In this document: in pieces, positions 52,010-61,290 of the stretch | How the letters are laid out: every line of letters begins with the position of its first letter | How positions within the stretch are numbered: position 1 is the first letter of the stretch | From: Chryseobacterium pennipullorum | GTDB lineage: Bacteria > Bacteroidota > Bacteroidia > Flavobacteriales > Weeksellaceae | Direction of reading: 5' to 3' | Assembly (NCBI RefSeq): GCF_003384725.1 | Contig: NZ_QNVV01000003.1 | Span: forward strand, 248,001-312,000 | Length of the DNA stretch: 64,000 nucleotides | Translations under genes and position numbers: made by a program | The notes under the pieces: model-generated | Seen by the model: only the letters and a program-made list of their open reading frames with translations | Databases searched by the model: none | Told to the model about the DNA's origin: nothing

Positions 52010-53174
52010 CTGTGGAGGTAATTTTAAATTTGATGGATACAATTTTTCCTTTGTTATCCTTTTTCATTTCTATTACATTCAGGTTTTTTAATGAGGTTGT
52101 GGGTGTTGTAACCAGAGTGATGTATTTCTGTTTATCCAGTCTTTCTATACCATATGTATTATTGTCATACACCTGGTAGATGATAGCATTGCTGCTGATC
52201 AGGTTTTCCAGCTGGTTTCTTTTCTGTTTGATCAGGGCCACCTGCTCTTCAGGATTTCCACCTTTCACATCTTTGATGGAGAAATAATAGACCGCCATTT
52301 TGTAATCATCAGGTTTTAGTTCTATTTTTTCCTCTTCCGGGGCATTCTCAAGATTTCTGTTTACTTCCAATGGTTCATAAAAGGGTGCACTGATCCGCAT
52401 TTTAAGATTCTTGTCTTTTGTGGAATAAGAAAAACATTCGCCAGGCTTTATTTTATACATCAATGGAGATTCGTTTTCCTTGATGACCATTATTTCCAGG
52501 GTATTGATCACGGAAACTCCACGGTCTTTGTCGATAAAACAATACGTGTAAGATTTTGAAAAAAGAACATCTTTAAATCCAAGCAAACCTGTTATTGCTA
52601 TTAAAACTGATGTAACAAGAGCCCATGCATTTTTTTTGAAGAAATTTTTATTCGTGGGGGTGCTGGAAATAACAGTCTCGGTCGTATTGGGTGTGTTTGT
52701 CTTAACTGGTTGATTTTCAGTATTCGATTTTTGTAAATCTCTGGTTTCCGGGGTTGAAATTGTGCTTTTTTCTGGCTGAATTTCTCTTTTTGGCAAATCA
52801 GGGGCCTCAAGTACCGTTTTTTCCAATTCAGCAATTTCTTCGTCTTCCATACCCTCGGTTTCCTGTAGGAGTTCTCCGGCAAAAAGATGCTGCTTCTTAA
52901 ATTCGTACCAAGACTCGTATCCTGCATAAATACTCAATAAATTGAGCATATCGATCCTTGGTAATTTGGTGACTGGTGATGTTTTGAAATAGGTGTAAAA
53001 TGATTTTTCGCTGATGTTTCCTTTCGCTTTTTTGCGAAGGTCTTCCTGGAAATATATGATATCTATACCCTTCCACTTGGAAATATCATCCTGTGAAGGG
53101 GTGTGTTCTTTTAAATATTGACCCTGAACGTCCTTTTTCAGCTGCTCAAAGTGTAGTAGATCTAAATCTGTCAA
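51993..53174 (-). CDS. Membrane-anchored protein of unknown function with HTH-like N-terminus
   Basis: The start is TTG (no ATG nearby) and gives 393 aa. Residues 1-95 are helical and soluble (SEKSFYTYFKTSPVTKLPRIDMLNLLSIYAGY; part: LLSIYAGYESWYEFK), resembling small DNA-binding or adaptor domains. Next come an acidic/Thr-Pro linker, one membrane helix (about 190-207, WALVTSVLIAITGLLGF) and an extracytoplasmic domain of about 180 residues. The plan recalls membrane-bound regulators, but no family is recognised. It is coupled to the downstream lipoprotein. Confidence 0.65.
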   Translation of the reverse strand: MTDLDLLHFEQLKKDVQGQYLKEHTPSQDDISKWKGIDIIYFQEDLRKKAKGNISEKSFYTYFKTSPVTKLPRIDMLNLLSIYAGYESWYEFKKQHLFAGELLQETEGMEDEEIAELEKTVLEAPDLPKREIQPEKSTISTPETRDLQKSNTENQPVKTNTPNTTETVISSTPTNKNFFKKNAWALVTSVLIAITGLLGFKDVLFSKSYTYCFIDKDRGVSVINTLEIMVIKENESPLMYKIKPGECFSYSTKDKNLKMRISAPFYEPLEVNRNLENAPEEEKIELKPDDYKMAVYYFSIKDVKGGNPEEQVALIKQKRNQLENLISSNAIIYQVYDNNTYGIERLDKQKYITLVTTPTTSLKNLNVIEMKKDNKGKIVSIKFKITSTDEKNK

Positions 53175-53234
53175 TTTTTTAAAAAATAATTAAATTGTTG
53201 ATTATCAGTTGTATTTTTTTGTAAAACTATTTTA

Positions 53235-53265
53235 CAAAGGTATTACAATTATTTTTCATAAACAA
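53235..53265 (-). promoter_or_regulatory. Promoter of the membrane-anchored protein gene (TTG-N20-TACCTTTG)
   Basis: On the minus strand, TTG at 53265-53263 and TACCTTTG at 53242-53235 are 20 bp apart. A second TACCTTTG in plus orientation (53281-53288) faces the Ala-rich lipoprotein gene, so this is a divergent promoter region. Confidence 0.72.
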
Positions 53266-53357
53266 ATTTTCTAACTGCTCTACCTTTGTCTTGTTCAAAT
53301 AACAGAACAGAAGAAAATTTTATAAAACAATATTAACAAAATTAAATTTAATTTATT

Positions 53358-53699
53358 ATGAAAAAGTCATTATTCGTAGCTGCTATCGCTGCAATCTCTT
53401 TAGTTGCTTGTAAAAAAACTGATGCTACTGCTACTGAAGGTACAACTGATTCTGCTGCTGTAAGCGTTGCTGATTCTGCTGCTGTAGTTTCTGACTCTGC
53501 TGCTAAAGTTGTTGATTCTGCTGCTACTACTGCTGTAGAAGCTACTAAAGATGCTGCTGCTGCTACTACTGCTGCTGGAGCTGATGTTGCTAAAGATGCT
53601 GCTAAAGGTGCTGCTGACGCTGCTAAAGGTGCTGCTGATGCTGCTAAAGGAGCTGCTGACGCTGCTAAAGATGCTGCAAAAGACGCTGCTAAGAAATAA
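53358..53699 (+). CDS. Ala/Lys/Asp-rich repeat lipoprotein
   Basis: This 113-aa lipoprotein (lipobox SLVAC, Cys18) has a mature part almost only of Ala, Asp, Lys, Thr, Val and Ser. Residues 81-101 are three exact heptads AAKGAAD followed by degenerate AAKDAAK units, also visible as a 21-bp DNA repeat. The pattern predicts a long amphipathic helix, like LEA-type or Lpp-like envelope proteins. It is probably abundant (promoter, strong terminator, simple codons such as GCT). The function is unknown. Confidence 0.75.
   Translation: MKKSLFVAAIAAISLVACKKTDATATEGTTDSAAVSVADSAAVVSDSAAKVVDSAATTAVEATKDAAAATTAAGADVAKDAAKGAADAAKGAADAAKGAADAAKDAAKDAAKK
53598..53681 (+). repeat. In-frame 21-bp tandem repeat (3 full units plus 1 degenerate)
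   Basis: Units start at 53598, 53619 and 53640 and encode AAKGAAD; the fourth (53661) encodes AAKDAAK. Slippage here would change helix length in whole heptads. Confidence 0.85.
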
Positions 53700-53725
53700 T
53701 TTTAGCTTAAGCTTAACAATAAAAG

Positions 53726-53757
53726 AACCGTTTCACCCAGTGAGACGGTTTTTTTAT
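53726..53757 (+). terminator. Terminator after the Ala-rich lipoprotein gene
   Basis: A stem AACCGTTTCAC/GTGAGACGGTT (one G-T pair) is followed by T7, 26 bp after the stop. The rest of the gap to 54036 contains no gene or clear signal. Confidence 0.85.
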
Positions 53758-54036
53758 GCTTTAAACTTCACAACAGGTTCAGGGTAATCTATATCATCAT
53801 ATAAAAAAAGATTTAATCTTGTTGTTACCATAGTGTAGAAATGATAAGGAATTCTGATTGTCATCAAATTCGAAGCCTGGATCCGAAAGTGTGAATGTGA
53901 TCTATTTTCTTCAAAGTAAATGAATGCTGTTTTCAGCCAGTAATTGTCCTGAAAATAACTTCCAGCCTTATAATTTTCTAAACTTAGCTCTGGTTAAATA
54001 GTTCTATAGCTATGGCCGTATGTTGTTTAGTGAATC

Positions 54037-54804
54037 TTATCCTTTTTTCTGCTTTAAAGATTCATAGCAGGTAATTGCAACGGCATTACTTAAGTTAAGA
54101 GAGTCGATACTCCCCGCCATGGGGATCAGGGTATTTTTTCCCTTTCCTACCCAAAAATCGCTCAATCCGGAATGTTCCGTTCCGAATAATACCGCCGAGC
54201 GCTCAGTAAAATCTCTTTTATAAAGGTCTTCAGCAGTTTCATCCATAAGAGTAGTGTAGATATTAAACCGGTTTTTTTCAAGAAATTCTTGTACCTCTTC
54301 ATTGGCAGCCTGAAAGACCTCCATCCCGAAAAGGCAACCTACACTTGATCGGATTACATTTGGATTGTAAAAATCGGTTTTCCCGTCAGCCACAATAAGA
54401 GCATCAATACCGAATGCTTCGCAACTTCTTAAAATAGCGCCCAGGTTCCCAGGTTTTTCAACGCCTTCAACGATGATAACGGTAGCATCATTTTTAGGAT
54501 TGAAGGACGAAAGAGGCATTTCCTTCGCCTGATAAATTCCTATTATTCCTTCAGAAGTTCCTCTGTAGGCTATCTTTTCATACACTTTTTCACTCACATA
54601 ATGAATCTTGCTACCAGGAATTTTTCCTTTATAAATTGTTTCACAAATAAAAAACTCTTCAGGTTCAAAGTCATAGTGAAGAGCTCTCTCATTTTCCTGT
54701 TGTCCTTCCACAACAAAAACTTGGGATTTTTTACGGAATCTGTTGTCAGTAAGAAGTTTAGTGACATTCTTTATTTTATCGTTTTGAAAACTTTCTATCA
54801 GCAT
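54037..54804 (-). CDS. TrmH/SpoU-family RNA 2'-O-methyltransferase
   Basis: The 255-aa protein has an N-terminal substrate-binding region (VFVVEGQQENERAL) and a SPOUT domain with the three motifs VEGVEKPGNLGAILRSCEAFG (part: NLGAILRSCEAFGIDAL), VLFGTEHSGLS and IPMAGSIDSLNLSNAVAI. It uses S-adenosylmethionine to methylate a ribose in rRNA or tRNA; the exact site cannot be told. A TAATTTTG element ends 4 bp before the ATG, so a leaderless transcript is possible. Confidence 0.92.
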   Translation of the reverse strand: MLIESFQNDKIKNVTKLLTDNRFRKKSQVFVVEGQQENERALHYDFEPEEFFICETIYKGKIPGSKIHYVSEKVYEKIAYRGTSEGIIGIYQAKEMPLSSFNPKNDATVIIVEGVEKPGNLGAILRSCEAFGIDALIVADGKTDFYNPNVIRSSVGCLFGMEVFQAANEEVQEFLEKNRFNIYTTLMDETAEDLYKRDFTERSAVLFGTEHSGLSDFWVGKGKNTLIPMAGSIDSLNLSNAVAITCYESLKQKKG

Positions 54805-54824
54805 TCTGCAAAATTATGTAAAAT

Positions 54825-55616
54825 TTACGATTGATTTTCCCTGGCTTTGATAAAAAGGTTTTTTCGGGTGATCTCAAACGGTATTTTATTTTTCTTTTTT
54901 GTGTAAATGATCAGCCCGGTTATTAAAATGATGGACAGCAGTTTATAAAGATTGCCATATAGATTTCCTGAAACATTATCTGCAACATCAAAAATCTCCC
55001 AATAGAGATTCATGAAGAAATGCACAAATATGGCCACCCAAAGATTGAAATCCTGTTCAAAATAGATCCACGCAAAAAGTACTGATCCCAGAAAGGTAAT
55101 GGTGAGTATCTCGATGAGTTCGGTAATGTCCTGACTTTGGTACATATGAACCTGTGCAAAGAGAAGAGACCCGATAAGTACTGAGGATAAAAATCCCAAC
55201 CGGGTAAATCTGTACAATATTCCGATCAGGAAGGCTCTGAATATAATCTCTTCGAAAAAGGCGGAAGAGATGGTATTGATAAACAGAGATTCAATGTTTA
55301 AATGGCTGGTGATATTGAAATGAAAAGGATATCCGGCAGCCATAGGTGCTGTTCCTATAAAGGCCAATATAAAACCTTTGAGTACCGAACCATTAAGAGA
55401 AAATATATCTGAAATTTTCTTTTTTGGAAGGATGATTTTTGAGGTCAGAACCAACGAAATCAAAGTTACAGAGTACGCCAGGACATGTGCTATAGCTTTA
55501 CTGTGAAATAGATTTTTTGCAAAGTTTTCAATGGTTTTAAAATAGGCAAGGTCAAAGAAATAATACACACAAAAGCCTATAATGAAAATGGAAAAGAAGC
55601 GGATATTTTTACTCAT
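54825..55616 (-). CDS. CPBP family intramembrane metalloprotease
   Basis: This 263-aa membrane protein has about eight predicted helices. The CPBP (Abi/Rce1-like) motifs are visible: SAFFEEIIFRAFLIG (EExxxR), LLFAQVHMY (FxxxH-type) and IFVHFFMNLYW (HxxxN). Such proteases act within the membrane; in bacteria their substrates are mostly unknown. Confidence 0.88.
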   Translation of the reverse strand: MSKNIRFFSIFIIGFCVYYFFDLAYFKTIENFAKNLFHSKAIAHVLAYSVTLISLVLTSKIILPKKKISDIFSLNGSVLKGFILAFIGTAPMAAGYPFHFNITSHLNIESLFINTISSAFFEEIIFRAFLIGILYRFTRLGFLSSVLIGSLLFAQVHMYQSQDITELIEILTITFLGSVLFAWIYFEQDFNLWVAIFVHFFMNLYWEIFDVADNVSGNLYGNLYKLLSIILITGLIIYTKKKNKIPFEITRKNLFIKARENQS

Positions 55617-55706
55617 AACAGTTTTTTTTGAGCAAAAGTGCCGCTTTGTCTGGGTGCAATCAAATTAAAGTGATGAATGTCAAGGAATAGTGACCGGTAA
55701 CAAAAT

Positions 55707-56546
55707 TCATTGTACTTGTTGTTTCAGCTGTGGAATAATAAACGAAATAAAACTTCTGGAAACCGGGATTTCAAAAGTCATTTCAGGAATGCTTAATTTG
55801 TATCCCTGCGCATTTCCTTTGAGATTTTTTACGTGATCGAGATTGACAATAAAAGAGCGGTGGCATTTTCTGATCGAAGGCGTTTCAATCTGTTTCAGAA
55901 GTGATGATAAGCTAATTCTTAGCATCATTTTTTTTGTTTCTCCGTTATCTGTAAAATATAAAATGCAATAGTTTTCCATGGACTGTGCACACAGGAAATG
56001 ATTTTCACTAATTGAAAGATGGGTTGTGTTGGATGAAATGTTAAGCAATTGATGATCATTCGCCGGTTTTTTGTGGGTGAGCTGTCCGGAGATCGTCTGT
56101 GCAGTACTTTCATGAACTTTTTTAAGATAGATGTACCGTGATAAGATATAAATGGCAGAAACCGGAATCCCAATCGCCAGTGAATAGAGAAGCATATAGA
56201 AGTAATTGCCCAGACTCAGATCCACATGACTTATATAGAGGGTGTTATAAAAGTAAGAGATGACAGATCCAACTATTAATACGGTTAATATTTTCAACAA
56301 TTCTAAGCCGATATTCCAGTTGCTGAGTTTCAATACACCAAGGTTGAGTATAAAGAATGAAGCACCGAAAAAAACAGAATATGGAAATAGAATCAGGTAC
56401 TTGTATGGATGCTGAAAGCTTTCAGTTCCAAAAGGCTGAAAAACAATAAGAAATACATACACCAGCAATCCGGCTACGGTAGAGGAGGCAAGAGTCTCTT
56501 TAAGAGATTCAGATTTAGGGTATGAATATGCAGTAAAAGAAAACAT
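55707..56546 (-). CDS. Membrane-bound LytTR-domain transcriptional regulator
   Basis: I choose ATG 56546 (279 aa) over a GTG at 56567, which would overlap the preceding gene. Four membrane helices (about 20-145) are followed by a linker and a LytTR DNA-binding domain (about 175-270) with CIRKCHRSFIVN-type sequence (IRKCHRSFIVNLDHV) and GYKLSIPEMTFEIPVSRSF. It lacks a receiver domain, so it may sense a membrane signal directly. It forms a unit with the small membrane protein upstream (7-bp gap). Confidence 0.88.
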   Translation of the reverse strand: MFSFTAYSYPKSESLKETLASSTVAGLLVYVFLIVFQPFGTESFQHPYKYLILFPYSVFFGASFFILNLGVLKLSNWNIGLELLKILTVLIVGSVISYFYNTLYISHVDLSLGNYFYMLLYSLAIGIPVSAIYILSRYIYLKKVHESTAQTISGQLTHKKPANDHQLLNISSNTTHLSISENHFLCAQSMENYCILYFTDNGETKKMMLRISLSSLLKQIETPSIRKCHRSFIVNLDHVKNLKGNAQGYKLSIPEMTFEIPVSRSFISFIIPQLKQQVQ

Positions 56547-56553
56547 AATGACC

Positions 56554-56970
56554 TTATATGGGTTCACTGGTTTTTCCAGGGGAACGGAGAAGGATTATAT
56601 TTCCTATAAAAAGAGAAAATGCGCTTGCTATCCACAGAAAATAGGCAGCGCCATAACCTGTTATCGGATATTGGTGTCCGGCTTCATCCACTGTGATCGT
56701 CTGTACAGACAAAAAGCAAAAAGTAAGACCGGCTGCAATAAGGCTGAGTACTGCAGATATTTTTAGCTGTTTTCCCAGGAGAAAAAATGCAGCGATAAAA
56801 AGCACAGGATTCGCCATCCAGGCTATTCCGCCACCCTTCATCTCTGCCCATCCCAACAGGAAGCAGGCCAGACCATATACCTCGGTGTTCGTAGTGTAGA
56901 CCGCAACAAAAGGAAGCGATAGCACAAAAATAAACAGGCTGATAAGGAGGATTACAAATGGTTTTTTCAT
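56554..56970 (-). CDS. Small four-helix membrane protein
   Basis: The 138-aa product has four predicted helices and a short periplasmic loop with TVDEAGHQYPITGYG. No family is recognised. Membrane proteins directly upstream of LytTR regulators often control their activity, as inhibitor or sensor, which is a plausible but unproven role here. It ends 7 bp before the LytTR start. Confidence 0.62.
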   Translation of the reverse strand: MKKPFVILLISLFIFVLSLPFVAVYTTNTEVYGLACFLLGWAEMKGGGIAWMANPVLFIAAFFLLGKQLKISAVLSLIAAGLTFCFLSVQTITVDEAGHQYPITGYGAAYFLWIASAFSLFIGNIILLRSPGKTSEPI

Positions 56971-56985
56971 GGTGTTAATTTTTTA

Positions 56986-58479
56986 CTATTCAGGTGTCGT
57001 ACTATGGTCAATAAGACTCTGAGGCAGGTCTTTCTTGTTTTTAATTCCTAAAGACTTCAATTTCTGGGTCTGGCTTACCAGGTTATCATTGCCGGTTGAA
57101 AGCTGTTTATAGGCGTCGTTATAAACATTCTTTGCCTGGTCGAGATTTTTTCCCACTTTTTCAAGATTTTCTACAAAGCCTACGAATTTATCGTAAAGCC
57201 TGGCTCCTCTATCCGCTATTTCCATAGAATTTCTGTTCTGATATTCGCGTTTCCATAGATCGGCGATAAGCTTCAGGGAAGTAATCAGGTTGCTCGGATT
57301 CAGCAAAAGAATTCTTTTTTCGTACGCATAGTTCCAGAGATTCTGGTCTGCCTGCATGGCTGCGATGTAAGCCGGCTCGCTGGGAATGAACATCATGACG
57401 AAATCCAGTGATTTTCCATAATCATCATATGCTTTTTGGCTCAGCTGTGTAATATGATTTTTAATAGAACCCAGGTGCTGATTCAGCTTCATCATATAAA
57501 CCTCCTGATCTGTTTCATCCACAAGTTCCGTGAAAGCGGTAAGAGAGACTTTGGAGTCGATGATCACATTCCTTTCGTCCGGATATTTTACAACCGCATC
57601 GGGACGCATTTTTTTACCTGAAAACTCGGAAAATAAAGCTTTGTTATCTTCATCACGCAATTCATGCTCCAGAAAATATTCTCTTCCCTTCACCAGCCCA
57701 GACTTTTCAAGGATGCTTTCCAGGATCATTTCTCCCCAGTTTCCCTGGGTCTTGCTTTCTCCTTTTAATGCCCGGGTCAGCTTTTTGGCATCTTCAGAGA
57801 TCTGCTGATTCAGTTCCGCAAGTTCCTTTACTTTTTCCGCTAAAGAAAAACGTTCTTTGTTTTCCTTTTCGTAAGCTTCATTGACCTTATTTTTCAGATC
57901 AGTGATCTTTTCCTGGAATGGTTCAAGGATATTTTTTAAGTTGTTTTGGTTGATCGTGGTGAACTTTTCTGTTTTCTCCTCGAGGATTTTATTGGCAAGG
58001 TTTTCAAACTGCAGTTTGGATTCTTCCTGTATTTTCGTGATTTCTTCTTTTTGAGTGTCCAGCAATTGCTGGAGGCTTTCATTCTTTGCCAAAAGTTCAG
58101 CGTTTTTAGCGAAAATTTCCTGTTTTTCACTGAGAAGGATCTCTATTTGGGCGGTCTGCCTTGAATGCATATGTTTTTGCTCCTTAAACTGCATGTTTAG
58201 TGAGGAATATTCAGCAGAGATCTTAGAGAACTCATTTTTCAGATCATTCTGCAAATCCTGCTGCTGGAGGCTAAGCTCTTTCTCCCCTATGAGAATTTGG
58301 TTAAGCTCCTCAATCTTCCTGTTTGAATTTTCAAGATCAGAATTGTTTTTAATGTGCAAACGATTGAGGTCATCATAAACACTTCTCGAAACCATTGAAG
58401 ATTTCAAGGCAAAATAGGCAATAAGAGTTCCCAGTATTCCACCGGCAATTAACCCAATAATTAAGTAGATCATCTCCAT
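56986..58479 (-). CDS. rmuC: DNA recombination protein RmuC
   Basis: The 497-aa protein has an N-terminal membrane helix (about 3-22), a long coiled coil (30-230) and the RmuC nuclease-like domain (about 240-440) with KTQGNWGEMILESILEKSGL, PDAVVKYPDERNVIIDSKVSL (part: NVIIDSKVSLTAF), MFIPSEPAY and LLNPSNLITSL. RmuC limits inversions at short inverted repeats. A TAATTTTG element ends 4 bp before the ATG. Confidence 0.94.
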   Translation of the reverse strand: MEMIYLIIGLIAGGILGTLIAYFALKSSMVSRSVYDDLNRLHIKNNSDLENSNRKIEELNQILIGEKELSLQQQDLQNDLKNEFSKISAEYSSLNMQFKEQKHMHSRQTAQIEILLSEKQEIFAKNAELLAKNESLQQLLDTQKEEITKIQEESKLQFENLANKILEEKTEKFTTINQNNLKNILEPFQEKITDLKNKVNEAYEKENKERFSLAEKVKELAELNQQISEDAKKLTRALKGESKTQGNWGEMILESILEKSGLVKGREYFLEHELRDEDNKALFSEFSGKKMRPDAVVKYPDERNVIIDSKVSLTAFTELVDETDQEVYMMKLNQHLGSIKNHITQLSQKAYDDYGKSLDFVMMFIPSEPAYIAAMQADQNLWNYAYEKRILLLNPSNLITSLKLIADLWKREYQNRNSMEIADRGARLYDKFVGFVENLEKVGKNLDQAKNVYNDAYKQLSTGNDNLVSQTQKLKSLGIKNKKDLPQSLIDHSTTPE

Positions 58480-58655
58480 CTTCCAAAATTATGAAAAAAG
58501 GCCGGAAACTTTATGGGCAATAGGGGTTGTTTGTTCTACTATTTTAAAATATTGATGAAATGTGTGACCGCTATTTGATAGAGCTCCATTACTTCTCTCT
58601 TCCAGCTTTCTTTCTTAATTAGAATCCCTATATTTATGGGAAATTTCAGAAGCAC

Positions 58656-59330
58656 ATGAATATTTTATTGGTAGAAGATGATCAAAGAATCAGCAGCTTC
58701 CTGATCAAGGGACTGGCTGAAGCAGGGTATAATATCACGCTGGCAGAATCCGGTGAAAAAGCCAGAGAACTTCTTCATACCTACGATTTTGATATAATTT
58801 TAATGGATATTATGCTTCCGGGATTGGATGGAATGCAGCTTACCCAGATCATAAGATTTAAAGGAAACTATACACCAATTTTGGTTTTGAGTGCTTTAAA
58901 CAGTCCGGATGATAAAATTAAGATGCTGGATTTAGGGGCAGATGATTATTTATCCAAACCATTTCATTTTGAAGAATTGATCTCAAGGATCAAAGCATTG
59001 ACCAGAAGAAATAAGCTACGCTACCAAAAAGAAGATCACCAATTGTCTTGCGGCAATATTACGGTTGATACAGATCTTCATAAGGTAACTCAAAATGATA
59101 AAGAGATTGAATTTTCTCCTACAGAATACAAACTTTTTACTTTTCTTATGGAGAATAAGAACAAGGTATTGAGCAGAACTCAGATTTTGCATAATGTCTG
59201 GGGAATTGATTTTGACAGTGCCACCAATGTGGTAGACGTCTACATTTCCTATGTTCGCAACAAGATTGATGAATCGGAGCAGAAAATTATTCACACCGTA
59301 AAAGGAACAGGATATTTAATTAAAGATTAA
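58656..59330 (+). CDS. OmpR/PhoB-family response regulator
   Basis: This 224-aa regulator has a receiver domain with acidic pocket D8/D9, phosphorylation site D51 (ILMDIMLPGLDGM) and the conserved Lys in LSKPFHF. A winged-helix output domain follows, with ENKNKVLSRTQILHNVWG and VVDVYISYVRNKID. It is 1 bp from the sensor kinase gene. With the RND efflux genes downstream it resembles CusR/CzcR-type metal regulators, though the 1-kb repeat block separates them. Confidence 0.93.
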   Translation: MNILLVEDDQRISSFLIKGLAEAGYNITLAESGEKARELLHTYDFDIILMDIMLPGLDGMQLTQIIRFKGNYTPILVLSALNSPDDKIKMLDLGADDYLSKPFHFEELISRIKALTRRNKLRYQKEDHQLSCGNITVDTDLHKVTQNDKEIEFSPTEYKLFTFLMENKNKVLSRTQILHNVWGIDFDSATNVVDVYISYVRNKIDESEQKIIHTVKGTGYLIKD

Positions 59331-59331
59331 A

Positions 59332-60693
59332 ATGACGCTTAGGAACAGGTTTACCCTTATTTCCAGCCTTTCGTTCGGCATCGTCTCTATCATCACATCT
59401 GCGGTGATATTTTTTGCTTATTATGACAGTACCAAAATCTTTTATTTTGAGAAACTCAGGAATACAGCTTTGATTTCTGCCATCTATTATCTTGAAAAAG
59501 ACGAATTACCCAAAGACAGACATGCCCAGATTAAACAGGAATATAAACATCTTATTCAGAATAATCAGGTAGCAGTTTATAATCAGAATAATGAAGTGAC
59601 GTTTGGGCAGAATCTGAATGATGAAAATATTAAGCCTTCTCATTTGCGGGCTGCGAGAAACAACAAAGGCACACAGTTTATGTCTGGTAATCAATTCTAC
59701 TATGGGATTTTTTATCCGGATAACCAGGGAGACTTTGTGGTTTTTGTAAAATCGCCGAATGATTCATTTCAATCCCAGATCTGGAGGCTTTCTATCATTA
59801 TGCTTTCTGTACTGATTATTGGGCTGCTGGCAATCTTTTTCCTGAGCCGATATCTTTCAAAGGTCGTTTATAAGCCTATTTCCAATGTGGTGGAACGGAT
59901 TAATAAGGTAGATTATAATAATATTTCTACTGCCATTACTTCTACCAATACCAATGACGAAATTGAAGATCTGATTAAATCTTATAATAAACTATTGGGA
60001 AGAATCTCTGAGAATGTTCTGTTGCAGCAAAACTTTATCAACTATGTTTCTCATGAATTTAAAACTCCACTAGCCGCTATTTCCGGAAACCTTGAAGTTT
60101 TTGCCCAAAAAGACCGTACTCCCGAAGAATATAAAAAGGTCGCCAAAGAATCTCTGGATAATGTCTATGAGATTGAAAATATTCTCAACAATCTTTTGCT
60201 GATGTCCGGAATGACCAAACTTGAATCTTCCCATAAACAGGTAAGGATAGACGAACTGATCTGGAAGATTTACGAAAAGCTGGAACCTAAGGCAAAAGAA
60301 AAGCTTTCTTCCCTTAAAATAGAGCTACAGGTCATGAAGCCCGCCTTGCTGGAGTTTCCGGGAAATGAGACCCTGCTGTATCTGGCTTTGTATAATATTG
60401 TAGAGAATGCAATCAAATATTCTCAGGATCACCCTATCGTTATTACATTATCTGAAAGCGCCGATCACCTCAATATAAAGGTAAAAGACCAAGGTAAAGG
60501 AATTCCGCCGGATGACCTTGCTAAAATTACAGATACATTCTACAGAGGGAAAAATGTGGATGGAATTAAAGGAAGCGGAATCGGTTTATCTCTTTCGAAA
60601 AGTATCTTTGACCATCATCATATTATGATGAACATTGAATCTGTTGTGGATGTGGGAACGAGTGTTTTTCTTGTGTTTCCTCCAGATGCCTGA
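59332..60693 (+). CDS. Membrane sensor histidine kinase
   Basis: The 453-aa kinase has two membrane helices (about 10-32 and 155-178) around a periplasmic sensor domain, then HAMP and the kinase core: H-box FINYVSHEFKTPLAAISGN, N-box NIVENAIKYSQ, G1 VKDQGKGIPPDDL and G2 GSGIGLSLSKSI. It pairs with the preceding response regulator. Its last codons and stop (from 60681) are also the beginning of the first 305-bp tandem repeat unit. Confidence 0.93.
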   Translation: MTLRNRFTLISSLSFGIVSIITSAVIFFAYYDSTKIFYFEKLRNTALISAIYYLEKDELPKDRHAQIKQEYKHLIQNNQVAVYNQNNEVTFGQNLNDENIKPSHLRAARNNKGTQFMSGNQFYYGIFYPDNQGDFVVFVKSPNDSFQSQIWRLSIIMLSVLIIGLLAIFFLSRYLSKVVYKPISNVVERINKVDYNNISTAITSTNTNDEIEDLIKSYNKLLGRISENVLLQQNFINYVSHEFKTPLAAISGNLEVFAQKDRTPEEYKKVAKESLDNVYEIENILNNLLLMSGMTKLESSHKQVRIDELIWKIYEKLEPKAKEKLSSLKIELQVMKPALLEFPGNETLLYLALYNIVENAIKYSQDHPIVITLSESADHLNIKVKDQGKGIPPDDLAKITDTFYRGKNVDGIKGSGIGLSLSKSIFDHHHIMMNIESVVDVGTSVFLVFPPDA

Positions 60694-60986
60694 AATTTTT
60701 ATCTCCTATAGATTTACATATTTATTCTAAGTTTGGGCTAAAGCCAATGGATTGTATTGGTAATGGTAGAACGGACTAAAGTCCGTTTCTATTGATAGAA
60801 AATAAGGGTTATTTCGTTTATATTCATGAATATTTTAATCTCTCGCAGATTTCACAGATTTAGCAGGTGTTTGGGATGGACTTGTATTGTCAATTCCTGG
60901 ATTTAGATATTTGTAAATCAATCTGCGTAATCTGCAAAATCAGCGAGAAAATCATTGGAGATACTCCGTACACAATCATTCTAATC
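60681..60986. repeat. 305-bp tandem repeat, unit 1
   Basis: It starts at TCCAGATGCCTGA inside the histidine kinase gene. It contains GGCTAAAGCC (60736-60745), the hairpin ACGGACTAAAGTCCGT (60771-60786), and two long imperfect inverted arms (60841-60866 and 60922-60947) with TCTCGCAGATT... and ...CAGCGAGA. It ends CATTCTAATC. Confidence 0.88.
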
Positions 60987-61290
60987 TCCAAATACCCGAA
61001 ATTTTTAACTCCTATAGATTTTACATATTTATTCTAAGTTTGGGCTAAAGCCAGTGGATTGTGTTGATAATGGTAAACGGACTAAAGTCCGTTTCTATTG
61101 ATAGAAAATAAGGGTTATTTCGTTTATATTCATGAATATTTAATCTCTCGCAGATTTCACAGATTTAGCAAGTGTATGGGATAGACTTTTGTTGTCAATT
61201 CCTGGATTAATATCTTTGAAAATCAATCTGTGTAACCAGCAAATCTGCGAGAAAACCATTGAAAATACTCCGTACATAATCATTCTAATC
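60987..61290. repeat. 305-bp tandem repeat, unit 2
   Basis: This 304-bp unit begins TCCAAATACCCGA, a diverged copy of the kinase 3' end. It keeps both short hairpins and the long inverted arms with scattered substitutions. Confidence 0.88.

Noticed and set aside
53551..53787. Leu-rich ORF overlapping the Ala-rich lipoprotein
   Set aside because: It is the +1 frame of GCT repeats and runs through the terminator; no start signal of its own.
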